Assembly (NCBI GenBank): GCA_963841995.1
Contig: CAWJEX010000001.1
Location: 1 to 64,000 of the forward strand
Direction of reading: 5' to 3'
DNA: 64,000 nucleotides
Source: DATDPM01 sp963841995
Lineage (GTDB): Bacteria; Pseudomonadota; Alphaproteobacteria; DATDPM01
Shown piece after piece: positions 55,434 through 64,000 of the stretch (the stretch's first letter is position 1; each line of letters starts with the position of its first letter). Made by a program: the position numbers and the translations under genes. The notes beneath the pieces are model-generated. The model worked only from the letters and a program-made list of their open reading frames with translations, was not told the origin of the DNA and did no database searches.

Positions 55434-55960
55434 GGGCGACGGGCTGCAGCGCATTGTTGAGGTTCTATGTATTTTTAACCCTGCTGCCGTATGGAGCGGC
55501 CAACCGCAGAATAGCCTTTGCCGGTGCGCTCAAGGCCAAGTTTATGACCACGTTCGAGATCAGTTTTATCATCGCTTGCTGTAATGCTGGCATGTTCTTG
55601 CGGGAGGCGGTTGCGTCGATCCAGCGTCAGACGGGGCATTTTGCGATCGCCGATATCATCGTGGTCGACGACCGGAGCGACGATACGGTGACGCAGGACG
55701 TTTTGCGCAAAACCGCCGAGCTCGACCGGGTCCGCGTCTTTCCGAACACGGGGGCTCGCGGCGCGGCGAGCGCGCCGAACACCGGTATCGCGCATGTCAG
55801 AGGTAACAGGATCGCCTTCATGGACGCCGACGATATTTTGCCGGAGGGCAGCCTGGAGCTTCACTGCCGCACCGCGTCGGCGTTGCCGGACTGCAAATGG
55901 ATCAGCGCGGATTATCGAGTGTTGCGCGAGGACGGTACCGTGGAAGAGAAAAGCTTTTAT
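55256..55960 (+). repeat. Segmental duplication, copy A (flippase 3' end plus glycosyltransferase start)
   Basis: About 700 bp closely related to 57706-58410. Shared landmarks: GGTGCGCCATCCCATTCGCG at 55346 against the near-identical GGTGCGTCATCCC at 57798, then GCAAGGCGCCGCTAGGGG, and TGTATTTTTAACCCTGCTG. The similarity then continues into the glycosyltransferase genes. The repeat covers the end of the flippase, a short spacer and the first half of the glycosyltransferase gene. Confidence 0.8.
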
Positions 55961-56050
55961 TGGTTTTTCTGCACTTGGCGTCTCGCGGAGCTCTTGCGCA
56001 TATTCATTCGCATGCTCGCTGAACCCATCCGGCTACCGCAGATCGCCTAA
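55544..56050 (+). pseudogene. Truncated family 2 glycosyltransferase (duplicate A)
   Basis: Reads MTTFEISFIIACCNAGMFL from 55544, then DIIVVDDRSDDTVTQDVL, FPNTGARGAASAPNTGIA and FMDADDILPEG. It is homologous to the genes at 58002 and (inverted) 56085. After EEKSFYWF the sequence diverges and stops at 56050, so the C-terminal 150 residues, including the catalytic EDH region, are missing. A canonical Arg in ARNTG is changed to Pro. Probably non-functional. Confidence 0.75.
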
Positions 56051-56084
56051 ATCAGACGCCGCACGCTTTGGAACGACTCAGCAA

Positions 56085-57032
56085 TCATCTTCCGAGCAGC
56101 GAAGCCGTCAATGAGCGCCAAGCGGCACCGCATCCGGGATCGAATTTAATCGCTTGCGCGGCCCATTTTGCGCCCGCGTAGAAATCGTGGTTCTTGCGAT
56201 AGAAGTACGAATCCCCCAGCGCAAATTGCGCCATCTGCGCATGAATGTCGTGGCGATATGCCTGCATCCCGTAGCGAACGAGCAGCAAATTAAGCGCCTT
56301 ATATGTCCAAGTTCCGGGCGCTTCGCCACCGCTTTCCACCGCCGCCGTCGTATTCATCGGGTGACGGCGATAGTAGAGCGCCGGTTTGGGAACGAAGACA
56401 TAATCGGAAATTGCGGCCATTCGCATGTAAAGCTGATGATCCTCGGCCATCTTGAGCTCGGGATCGGTGGGACCGACCTTGTCCAACAGGTCACGCCCAA
56501 TGAGATTTGCGCCAATCTTGCTGAGACAGGCTTGCAGAAACGGCACTACTGGTCGATGCAGCCGGATGGGCTGCCCCGTCGCAAACGCCTCGGCGAAATA
56601 CCGTTTCGGGATGGAACGCGTTGAGTAAAATGTCTCAGCTTCGGGATTGCCATCCTCTTTCATCCAGTAGAAATCGGCACCGATCCAACGGCAGTCGGGG
56701 AATCTGTGCGCGGCATCGCAGCGTACCGACATGCTGTTGTCCAGCAGCAAGTCGTCGGCATCCATGAAAGCGATCCATTCCCCCGTTGCAATTTTCAATC
56801 CGGTGTTGCGGGCGCCAGCGGCGTTGCGAGATCCGTCGTTCGGTATGACCTTGACGATCCCTGAATCGAGTGTGTCTCCGAGTGCGCCCGTTGTGCCGGG
56901 CTCGTTCTCGTCCACTACAATGATCTCTCGGATGAGGAAGTCGCCCTTCTGCTTCAATACCGAGCTCACCGCGTCTTTGACGTACGCGCCGACCTTCGCC
57001 GTGTAGCACGGCATTATTACGCTGATGTTCAT
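56085..57032 (-). CDS. Family 2 glycosyltransferase, intact, inverted between the duplicates
   Basis: A protein of 315 residues from ATG at 57032 (MNISVIMPCYTAKVGAYV); the ATG five codons earlier is possible. Motifs: REIIVVDENEPGTTGAL, AAGARNTGLKIATGEWIAF, DADDLLLDNSM, PFLQACLSKIGANLIGRDLL, MAEDHQLYMRMAAISDYVFV and PALYYRRHPMNTT. It is the complete version of the same family as the broken copies on either side, transcribed the opposite way. The C-terminal part is helical, TPR-like (FALGDSYFYRKNHDFY). Confidence 0.85.
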   Translation of the reverse strand: MNISVIMPCYTAKVGAYVKDAVSSVLKQKGDFLIREIIVVDENEPGTTGALGDTLDSGIVKVIPNDGSRNAAGARNTGLKIATGEWIAFMDADDLLLDNSMSVRCDAAHRFPDCRWIGADFYWMKEDGNPEAETFYSTRSIPKRYFAEAFATGQPIRLHRPVVPFLQACLSKIGANLIGRDLLDKVGPTDPELKMAEDHQLYMRMAAISDYVFVPKPALYYRRHPMNTTAAVESGGEAPGTWTYKALNLLLVRYGMQAYRHDIHAQMAQFALGDSYFYRKNHDFYAGAKWAAQAIKFDPGCGAAWRSLTASLLGR

Positions 57033-57705
57033 TGTCGGTTCGATCATAAATTTATTGCTCTTATTTGCTCCGCCCTTTTGCTATCGCCGAAACCACCGCG
57101 GGGCCCTCGGGTTCACCACCGAGCTCATCAGATATCCGCCGAGGCGCAATATATCGGTGGCACGTGCCTTAGGAAATTTTCAATGAAAATCACTTAGACC
57201 ACGAGCCTCTCCTGATAAATATTTAAGGCTTGATCTCTCGTCGTGACCCAGGATACGGCCGGCGACGGACGATATCAGGACGAGCGCGCATCATCGATTT
57301 TGGCCCGGAACCACCCGCGAGTCTCGGGACCATTCGATTCAAAAACCATTAAAAAGCCAATTCTTGCGGGCGGTCGCGAAATGATTGAGCCCGTGCCGGA
57401 AACCCGGATTCATATCCGATCTCGTCTTAAGTTGTCTTCTCCATGGTCGTAACGCCTGCTCCGTTGTTTTAACGGCCGCGCCACCCTCACGTGCGAGAGG
57501 CGACCGGTCCAAGCGAAGCTTCTCGCCAGAACAGGGCGCGAACAATCACCGTGCCGGCGCGCCTGCTGAAACACGCTATTTCACCGACATTCCTCAGATG
57601 ACCAAGGGTCGGCCTGAAGCTAGCATTCCGGCGGGGGATCCGGAAGCGGAAGTACGGCGTCCGGGACCTTTCCGGCGTACTGAGCGACGTGACCCATTCC
57701 AGAGT
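57033..57705. other. Intergenic, about 670 bp, degraded
   Basis: No gene is convincing. Composition varies, with an AT-richer part near 57150-57240. Open frames such as 57243-57452 have no recognisable text. Probably rearrangement debris next to duplicate B. Confidence 0.4.
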
Positions 57706-58410
57706 GGCCGATTTGCTGGCGGGGCAAACCAGCAAATTTGTTATCCTCGCGCTTTTGGGCAGCTTTGGGCCGCTGGTTCGCTTATCAGCATCTTCGTGGT
57801 GCGTCATCCCATTCGCGAGGAGGTTCTGCGGGTGCAGGCCTCGCTATTCGGCATCTTCGCCGCCGTCCGGGCAAGGCGCCGCTAGGGGAGACGGGCGCCG
57901 GCACGTTGTTGAGGGTTCATGTATTTTTAACCCTGCTGCCGTATTGAGCGGACGACCGCCGGATCGCCGTTGGACCGCCGCGCGAATTCACCTGGGAATC
58001 AATGACCGAGTTTGAAATCAGCTTTGTCATTCCGTGCTACAATGCCGGCGGATTCTTGCGCGATGCGATAGCCTCCGTCCGGCGCCAAACGGGCGGGTTT
58101 GCTATCGCCGATATCATCGTGGTCGACGACCGAAGCGACGATGTGGTGACGCAGGAGGTTTTGCGCGAGATCGCCACGCTTGACCGGGTCCGCGTCTTTC
58201 CGAATACGGGACCTCGCGGCGCGGCGAGCGCGCGGAACACCGGCATCGCCCATGCCACCGGAAACTGGGTTGCCTTCATGGACGCCGACGATATTCTGAC
58301 GGAGGGCAGTCTGGAGCTTCGCTGCCGCACCGCGTCAGCCTTCCCGGATTGCAAATGGATCAGTGCGGATTATCGAGTCTTGCGCGAGGACGGGACCCTC
58401 GAGGAGGAAA
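57706..58410 (+). repeat. Segmental duplication, copy B
   Basis: The partner of 55256-55960. Its first 180 bp (57706-57885) are a fragment of the flippase 3' end without the rest of that gene. The spacer carries the same GCAAGGCGCCGCTAGGGG and TGTATTTTTAACCCTGCTG words, followed by the glycosyltransferase gene. The flippase fragment has its own small indels, so copy A holds the parent gene. Confidence 0.8.
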
Positions 58411-58947
58411 CCTTTTATTCTTCGCGTCCTCTCCCGCGGCATTATTTTTCGCAAGCCTTTCGCAACCAAAAAGCCAATCCGATTGGTGCGGCCGGTTGCC
58501 GCGTTCGTTGATTGCTGCTTGAGCAAGATCGGGGCAAATTTGATTCATCACGAGCTCATCAATGCCGCCGGGCTTTTCGATACGGATCTGTTCATGTCTG
58601 AGGATCACCAGTATTACGTCCGGCTCGCGAATATTTCGGACATGATTTTTGTGCCGCGACCGGCGCTGCTGTACCGCCGGCACACCACGAATACGACGAA
58701 TGCCGACGTGCCGCCCGGGATGTGGCCGATCCGCATGCTCAACGATCTCCTGTCGAAATATGCGATGCATAACCAGCGCACGGTGATCTGCCGCAAGCTT
58801 TCATTCCACCATCTCGCCAATGCCTATTATTTCCGCAGGAAAAATGCCTTCTCGTCCGCAGCATTGGAATCGCTTGCCGCTATCGTCAACGCACCGGCCT
58901 CGAGAGAAGCGTGGCGTTGCTTGGTCGGCAGCATAATGGCGAGGTGA
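58002..58947 (+). pseudogene. Family 2 glycosyltransferase (duplicate B), frameshifted in an A5 run
   Basis: Frame one: MTEFEISFVIPCYNAGGFL, DIIVVDDRSDDVVTQEVL, GAASARNTGIAHATGNWV, FMDADDILTEG, up to YFSQAFRNQK. Frame two: PIRLVRPVAAFVDCCLSKIG, SEDHQYYVRLANISDMIFV and PALLYRRHTTNTT to the stop. Removing one A from the five at 58468-58472 restores 314 residues, the same length as the intact relative at 56085. It is probably functional if the extra base is an error. Confidence 0.8.
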
Positions 58948-58952
58948 ACGGG

Positions 58953-60038
58953 ATGCGTGTGGCAATGTTGTCCTATCCGACGCTCGATATGTTCACCGGC
59001 GGGCTCGCCGTCCGCGTGCGCGCGACCATATCTGCACTCCGGGCGCGGGGAATCGACTGCGCCTTGATCAATCCCTACACGGACCAACTGTCGCAATACG
59101 ATCTGGTCCACGTGTTCGGCGCAATTAACGGCACTTACCAAATCGTGCGTGCCGCCAAGAGTGCCGGCTTGCCCGTCGTGTTATCTTCAGTACTGGTACC
59201 TCCATGGACAAAGTGGGACGGAATCGTGGCGACTCTGTGCGATCGTGTGCTGGGACGCCTCACTGGCTGGGGCGTACGCACAAACTATCGAGAGATAAAA
59301 ACGGGGCTGCACCTTGCCGACCGGGTTGTCGCACTTGGCAATCCGGAAAAGGACTTGCTGGTCGATGCCTTCGATGTTGACGCCTCTGCCATCAGGATCA
59401 TTCCGAACGGAATCGAAGAGAGATTTTTCGGCGCAACGCCCGACCTTTTCCGGGCGAAAATCCCGCTTGCGCGAGACTTCGTGCTCTGCGTCGCTTCGGT
59501 TTCCCATTTCAAGAATCAATTGAATCTCATCGCGGCGCTGAAGGATTTCGACCTTGACGTTGTTCTTATCGGCGGTTGCGACGGCGTGAACCGTGAGTAT
59601 CTGAATAGTTGTTTGGCTCTGGGTGACGCGAAGGTACGGTATCTCGGCTATATCGACCATGACGATCCGCTGTTGGCCTCGGCATTTGCCGCCGCCAGGG
59701 TCTTCGCGCTTCCCAGCGTCAGCGAAGGCGCGCCGACAGCGGCGCTCGAGGCCTTGGCCTCGGGAACGCCGACGGTCCTGACCAAATTTAACAGCCTCGA
59801 TCTCGAACCGTACGGAACGGCATACGCCGAGGTGAATCCGCGCTCCGTGCCCGAGATCCGCGCCGCGGTCGATCGGGCGCTCCGTAGTCCGCCGCCGCGT
59901 CCACAATGCTCTGACATGGTCAAGAACCTGCGCTGGGACCGAATCGCCGCGCAGACGATCGAGACCTATCAGGAGTGTCTCGCGCTTATGCCGAATCCTG
60001 CTGCACGCGACTCACGCGGGGGATTTCCGAATCAGTGA
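58953..60038 (+). CDS. Family 4 glycosyltransferase
   Basis: A protein of 361 residues from ATG at 58953 (MRVAMLSYPTLDMFTGGLAV), 5 bp after the previous stop. GT-B fold: IIPNGIEERFFGATPD in the linker, FVLCVASVSHFKNQLNLI, VRYLGYIDHDDPLLASAF and the donor site FALPSVSEGAPTAALEALAS (E-x7-E type). Cytoplasmic. It closes the glycosyltransferase run before the insertion-sequence debris. Confidence 0.88.
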   Translation: MRVAMLSYPTLDMFTGGLAVRVRATISALRARGIDCALINPYTDQLSQYDLVHVFGAINGTYQIVRAAKSAGLPVVLSSVLVPPWTKWDGIVATLCDRVLGRLTGWGVRTNYREIKTGLHLADRVVALGNPEKDLLVDAFDVDASAIRIIPNGIEERFFGATPDLFRAKIPLARDFVLCVASVSHFKNQLNLIAALKDFDLDVVLIGGCDGVNREYLNSCLALGDAKVRYLGYIDHDDPLLASAFAAARVFALPSVSEGAPTAALEALASGTPTVLTKFNSLDLEPYGTAYAEVNPRSVPEIRAAVDRALRSPPPRPQCSDMVKNLRWDRIAAQTIETYQECLALMPNPAARDSRGGFPNQ

Positions 60039-60076
60039 AACTCTGAGTCAATGTGGCAAACGATTAGAGGTTTGCC

Positions 60077-60573
60077 ATGGCGGCTGCGGTTCGGGTTCGG
60101 GAGGATTACAGCGCCGCGCAATTGCGCGAGCTGGCAAATCGGTCTGACGATCCGGCTCGGACCCGCCGCCTACGGGGCTGGCGGCGGTCTATGACGGCGG
60201 GTCTCGCAGCGAGGCCGCGAAGATCGGCGGTGTCGGGCTGCAGACGGTGCGGGATGGGGTGCTCGTCTTCAACGCAGAGGGACCATCCGGCCTCATTGAC
60301 CGCAAGGCGCCGGGCAACGCGCCGCTCCTCAACGACGAGCAGCGGCAGGCGTTGATGCGGATCGTCGAATCCGGCCCCCTCCCGGCAGTCCACGGGGTGG
60401 TGCGCTGGCGGCTCGCCGATCTGGCGCAGTGGGTCTTCGAGGAGTTCCGCGTTTCGATCAGCAAGCAGACGTTGAGCCGGGAACTGCGGGCCCTGGGCTT
60501 CCGGAAGCTAACCCAGTACGCTACCGATCGCACAGCACGCCGTCTGGATGCCGAGACTTGCATATTTAATTAA
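60077..60573 (+). mobile_element. IS630-family transposase remnant
   Basis: Starts as MAAAVRVREDYSAAQLREL, the usual IS630 opening, shifts frame near 60165, continues as EAAKIGG and then VLVFNAEGPSGLIDRKAPG and GVVRWRLADLAQWVFEEF, and ends before the DDE catalytic domain. It is about the N-terminal third of a transposase and cannot move. No terminal inverted repeats were found. Confidence 0.8.
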
Positions 60574-60648
60574 CGATAGGTGTCAAATATACTTGCGGCG
60601 CCGGAACCTTCGTTCGTCTTGAGCGGTCTGTAACAGCGGTTCAAATCC

Positions 60649-61629
60649 ATGTCCGAGAAAAGACACGCACAGCGGCCCCACATTTCTGTCGTTGCGCCTT
60701 GCTACAACGAAGAGGCCAATCTTGCCGAATTTTATCGCCGTGTCCGCAAGGTGTGTCGCGACGTGGCAGGCGATTCCTACGAGATTGTTGTCGTCGATGA
60801 CGGATCCGCCGATAACACGTGGGCCACAATGCAGCTCTTGAGCAACGACGATCCCCATGTGGTCGCGGTGAAACTCTCCAGGAATTACGGGCATCAATTG
60901 GCGCTCTCGGCCGGCCTCAGCGTTTGCGCCGGGGAGCGAATCCTAATCATCGATGCCGACCTTCAAGACCCTCCCGAACTGTTGCCGCAAATGATGGCCC
61001 GGCTCGACGCCGGCGGCGATGTCGTCTACGGCCAGCGCATGGGACGGGAGGGAGAAACTTGGTTTAAGCGGGGTACGGCTAAATTCTTCTATCGTCTCTT
61101 GAGACGTTTGGTCGACATTGAGATTCCGCTCGATACCGGCGACTTCCGGCTAATCAGCCGCCGTGTTCTCGATGTCTTGAACGCGATGCCCGAACAGCAT
61201 CGCTTTGTCCGCGGCATGGTGAGTTGGATCGGGCTCCGTCAGGAGTCTCTGCCGTACCGGCGCGAAGCGCGTTACGCCGGCGAAACCAAATACCCGTTGT
61301 CCAAGATGGTTCGCTTCGCGGTGGACGCTATCACCGGATTTTCCATTCGGCCCCTGCGGATGGCCTCGTATTTGGGTGGGATCGCCGGGGTGTTTGGAAT
61401 CTTGCTTTTGGTCTACGTGCTGATTAGTTGGCTGTCGGGCGCTACCGTCGCGGGCTGGACGTCGCTGATGGTCATTGTGCTCATCTTGGGGAGCGTGCAG
61501 CTCTTCGTCATTGGACTGTTGGGAGAGTATTTGGGGCGCCTATACATGGAGTCGAAGCGTCGGCCACTTTTCGTCATCGACTCGGTGGTGCGGGGCGATA
61601 TCGCTAATCCAAAACCTGAAAGCGTATAG
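60649..61629 (+). CDS. Membrane family 2 glycosyltransferase (GtrB/DPM1-like)
   Basis: A protein of 326 residues. GT-A domain: ISVVAPCYNEEANLAEFYRR, EIVVVDDGSADNTWATM, LSRNYGHQLALSAGL and IIDADLQDPPELLPQMM. DTGDFRLISRRVLD follows and then two membrane helices (GIAGVFGILLLVYVLISW and SLMVIVLILGSVQLFVIGLL). It is typical of undecaprenyl-phosphate glucosyltransferases that work with a GtrA flippase; a GtrA-like gene lies at 62875. It would charge the lipid carrier with a single sugar for side-branch addition. Confidence 0.9.
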   Translation: MSEKRHAQRPHISVVAPCYNEEANLAEFYRRVRKVCRDVAGDSYEIVVVDDGSADNTWATMQLLSNDDPHVVAVKLSRNYGHQLALSAGLSVCAGERILIIDADLQDPPELLPQMMARLDAGGDVVYGQRMGREGETWFKRGTAKFFYRLLRRLVDIEIPLDTGDFRLISRRVLDVLNAMPEQHRFVRGMVSWIGLRQESLPYRREARYAGETKYPLSKMVRFAVDAITGFSIRPLRMASYLGGIAGVFGILLLVYVLISWLSGATVAGWTSLMVIVLILGSVQLFVIGLLGEYLGRLYMESKRRPLFVIDSVVRGDIANPKPESV

Positions 61630-61679
61630 CGAAATGCCGAACGTATATCAAACCCGACATGACTCGATCCGGTGGCTCC

Positions 61680-61850
61680 ATTCACTGGCTCGTTCGTCCC
61701 GGCAAGGTCGCTGTTGTAGCCGTTGTCCCGGTGCAGGATGGCGGCGGCGGACACTTAGTCGAGCAGGGTAGACCGCAATGCAGTCGGCCGCCTGACCGCC
61801 AGTCAAGAGGAACGCGATTGGGCGGCAGAAGCGGTCAATACCAGCGTGGT
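61680..61850 (-). mobile_element. IS5-family transposase fragment
   Basis: On the minus strand RPIAFLLTGGQAADC is the conserved block of IS5-type transposases. ILHRDNGYNSD, related to the A-D-K-G-Y-D-S-D block, follows in another frame. Only about 55 codons remain and the frame is broken. The rest of 61630-62014 has no recognisable gene. Confidence 0.6.
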
Positions 61851-62014
61851 GACCACAGTCTTCTTGTCGGCAGCGTTCAGGTGTTGTTTCTCGGTATCCT
61901 CATCGAGTATCTTGGCGAGTCATAATTGCAAGCGAAGCTGGCCGGTGTTCATCATCCGGAATGTGACCCGTGCATCGGGCACCGCGCGCCCCGGGGGCGG
62001 ATCGGAGGCGGGGA

Positions 62015-62710
62015 GTGGAGGCGGCCGAGTTCGACAAGTTCGCGGACGAATACCGGGCGATGCACGTCCGGAGTATTCGTGCTTCTGGCGAGCCGCCCGA
62101 ATTCTTCGCCGAATACAAGGTGAAGGACGTTCACGACGTCCTCGGTGCGTGGCAGCGGACCGTCGGCGCCATTCTCGACTTCGGCGGCGGTATTGGGACC
62201 TCGGTTCCGTATTTCCGTCGCTACTTTGCGGCGGCGCGGCTGACCTGTCTCGACGTGTCACGGAAGAGTCTCGACCTCGCCCGGCAGAGCCACGGCGGCG
62301 CGGCGGCTTTCGTCCATTTTGACGGGGAGCACATGCCCTTCGATCCCGGGACGTTCGATGTCGCCTTCGCGGCCTGCGTCTTCCACCACATAGACCAAGC
62401 CGAGCATGTCGGACTGCTGGCCGAGCTCAGGCGGGTCCTGACGTCGGAGGGTGCGTTGTTCGTGTTCGAGCATAATCCGTTCAATCCCTTGACCCGGCGC
62501 GCCGTGAACAGCTGCGTGTTCGACGAGAACGCGCGCCTGATCACCGCTGGGCGGATGGCCCGCCGCGCCCGAGCCGCCGGCTTCGCCGACGTCTCGATAC
62601 GCTATCGGATCTTCTTTCCTCGCATCCTGGCCGGCCTTCGCCCGATTGAACGCTTCCTCACCGCGATCCCCCTCGGCGCCCAGTACTATGTCCTCTGCCG
62701 CAAGAGTTGA
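62015..62710 (+). CDS. Class I SAM-dependent methyltransferase
   Basis: A protein of 231 residues from GTG at 62015 with GGAGGCGGGGA upstream; an ATG at 61970 is less likely (Arg/Pro-rich leader). Motifs: AILDFGGGIGTSVPYFRRY (motif I), LTCLDVSRKSLDLAR, GEHMPFDPGTFDVAFAACVF, HHIDQAEHVGLLAELRRVL and GALFVFEHNPFNPLT. The last is typical of methyltransferases near lipid-carrier glycans. It overlaps the truncated GtrA fragment by 23 bp. Confidence 0.85.
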   Translation: MEAAEFDKFADEYRAMHVRSIRASGEPPEFFAEYKVKDVHDVLGAWQRTVGAILDFGGGIGTSVPYFRRYFAAARLTCLDVSRKSLDLARQSHGGAAAFVHFDGEHMPFDPGTFDVAFAACVFHHIDQAEHVGLLAELRRVLTSEGALFVFEHNPFNPLTRRAVNSCVFDENARLITAGRMARRARAAGFADVSIRYRIFFPRILAGLRPIERFLTAIPLGAQYYVLCRKS

Positions 62711-62880
62711 GCCGGTGCGGGGCCAGATCGGCCGCTTCCCGCTCGTCGGGGCGACGAACGCCACCATTGGGCTGTCGACCTGCACGTACTTTCTCGGCCT
62801 CGGTGACGTCCTGGCCAACGTCGCGGGCTATGCCCGTTCAGAGCGAACCCACCCGCCAGATCTGACACCGCCGCATGCCT
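62688..62880 (+). pseudogene. Truncated GtrA-like protein fragment
   Basis: From ATG at 62688 the text QIGRFPLVGATNATIGLSTC and YFLGLGDVLANVAGYA matches the first two helices of GtrA-family proteins, compare FATVGVANTIIYATATAVYI in the next gene. After VAGYA it loses similarity and ends at 62882. It is a remnant of a second gtrA. Confidence 0.65.
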
Positions 62881-63303
62881 GATAGAGGGGAACGAAAACA
62901 GATCGAACATAAGCTTCGCGTAAAATTCGCCAGATTTGCGACAGTCGGCGTCGCCAATACCATCATCTATGCGACGGCTACGGCAGTCTATATCTCTGGA
63001 CTCGGAATCGGTGATAAAATGGCAAGTGTCCTAGGATACTGCACGGCGGTTCCCTTTGCCTTCCTCGCCCACCGCGCATACACCTTTTCGTCGCGCGGGC
63101 TAATAAGATCTGAATTGCTGCGTTTTGCCATCACCCAAGGGACAAGCTTGCTGGTGTCGGTTTTTGCTATGAGGGTGGCTGTCGATTACTTGGGCCTTCA
63201 TTATGCTCTGGGAATTCTAGGTGGGGCGGTCCTCGTTCCAATCGTGACATTCATCGTGCTGAACAAATGGGTATTCAGGAATCAGCCAAAATTCGAAATT
63301 TGA
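62875..63303 (+). CDS. GtrA-family membrane protein
   Basis: A protein of 142 residues with four membrane helices: FATVGVANTIIYATATAVYI, MASVLGYCTAVPFAFLAHRA, FAITQGTSLLVSVFAMRVAV, and LGGAVLVPIVTFIVLNKWVF. The tail FRNQ fits the family. GtrA proteins help flip or pass lipid-linked glucose made by a GtrB-type enzyme, here 60649-61629. The two are separated by the IS5 fragment and a methyltransferase, so the pair looks rearranged. Confidence 0.88.
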   Translation: MPDRGERKQIEHKLRVKFARFATVGVANTIIYATATAVYISGLGIGDKMASVLGYCTAVPFAFLAHRAYTFSSRGLIRSELLRFAITQGTSLLVSVFAMRVAVDYLGLHYALGILGGAVLVPIVTFIVLNKWVFRNQPKFEI

Positions 63304-63610
63304 TCGCCGGCGGAAATAAAAATGCGGCCATACGTGGAGTTGCTATCGAAGCGCGCGAATATCGCGATCACCCTATGCCTGTGGTCCGAGAGGTTGCTGA
63401 ATTGTATGTGCTTACACGCCCTAATTTGAGGCCCCATGAAAAATCACCGACGTCCTAGCGCCCCTTAACAATTTCTTGGACTTGATACGAACTCATACAT
63501 TAGAGCGGGATGATTTTTGGCTGAATCGATTGGGGATTCCCGAGGCGGGGAATTTCCGATCATCAACCTACTGGCTGGGGAAGGAGGCCAGGAGGGATGA
63601 AGGGGCCTTG
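63304..63610. other. Intergenic, about 307 bp
   Basis: No gene recognised. A frame from 63476 leads into the transposase fragment, but its first 45 residues do not look like transposase. Confidence 0.35.
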
Positions 63611-63826
63611 CCCGTTATCCCCAACCGCAGCAACGCTACCAAGAAAGCCCATTGTCCCAAGCGCATTTACCGCCGGCGGCATAAGATCGAGAACTACTTC
63701 TGCCCCATCAAGGATTGGCGCCGCATCGCTACCCGTTACGACGAACTCGCCCGAAACTTCCTTGCCGCCGCAGACCTCGTTGGCGCACTCTATTGGATCG
63801 TGTTGTGCGTCCAGACCCTAGTTTGA
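63611..63826 (+). mobile_element. IS5-family transposase C-terminal fragment
   Basis: PVIPNRSN, then KRIYRRRHKIENYFCPIKDW and RIATRYDELARNFLAAADLV, the catalytic Glu end (Y-R-x3-H-x-I-E-N) of IS5-type transposases. Only the last 70 residues survive; a normal protein is about 250-300. It points the opposite way to the fragment at 61680. Bases 63827-64000 show nothing more. Confidence 0.78.
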
Positions 63827-64000
63827 GGCGCGCCGTTCTGGTGGGAAAGGAAACTGGATAGGCCCACCTGCATCAAATCCAGATATTGCCTAGCGGGACG
63901 GACAAGATAACCCGCGCAAGCAGGTATGGGCAGCGTATTAACCGTACTCAAATTGGGGCGATGGAAGATAGCAGGTCGCGACCTTAGTTGGTAAGGTTGC

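Noticed and set aside
1..64000. CRISPR arrays, tRNA or rRNA genes, phage genes
   Set aside because: No regular short repeats, cloverleaf-like segments, rRNA-like sequence or phage structural motifs were seen on reading both strands.

Overview
The window looks like the chromosome of a moderately GC-rich Gram-negative bacterium, most likely an alphaproteobacterium. This rests on gene style and content only, because there is no rRNA or tRNA to place it. Almost everything serves the cell envelope. The core is a nearly complete exosortase A (XrtA/EpsH1, PEP-CTERM) locus, which couples exopolysaccharide synthesis to C-terminal sorting of PEP-CTERM proteins.

Layout. 1-0.8 kb: the end of an unknown gene and an oxidoreductase remnant. 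0.87-11.8 kb: a sugar-nucleotide epimerase, a DevBCA-like exporter operon (ATPase frameshifted), a Wzy/ligase-type membrane protein with an inserted periplasmic domain, a beta-helix protein, a trypsin-like protease and small genes. 12.2-18.5 kb: two tandem exosortase-associated acyltransferases of the long-chain N-acyl amino acid synthase type, one PEP-CTERM protein behind a near-perfect sigma-54 promoter, and a ThiF/E1-like plus nitroreductase fusion. 18.6-33.1 kb: prsT on the minus strand, then a plus-strand operon with export lipoprotein, chain-length protein, tyrosine kinase, outer-membrane protein, AAA ATPase, deacetylase, FemAB protein, glycosyltransferase and XrtA-EpsI. 33.1-48.3 kb: the priming glycosyltransferase, a second deacetylase, a MotA-like membrane protein, acyl carrier protein with two exosortase hydrolases, the prsR/prsK regulators, a YdcF protein, a GH42-like hydrolase and the exosortase-associated O-ligase. 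48.7-64 kb: an accessory glycan cassette of glycosyltransferases, methyltransferases, a Wzx flippase and GtrA/GtrB-type genes. It carries a segmental duplication and IS630/IS5 remnants.

How they work together. PrsK/PrsR with sigma-54 probably switches on the PEP-CTERM gene, whose promoter can be read directly. The priming transferase, glycosyltransferases, flippase, polymerase and export proteins build and export the polysaccharide. XrtA processes the PEP-CTERM substrate. The acyltransferases, acyl carrier protein, hydrolases and E1/nitroreductase fusion suggest an attached lipid or N-acyl amino acid branch, and this is the least explained part of the window.

Caution. Six otherwise conserved genes or gene parts are each broken by what fits a single inserted base, some in runs of five identical bases, and one further gene has an in-frame TGA. 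The uniform direction suggests assembly or basecalling errors as much as real decay.
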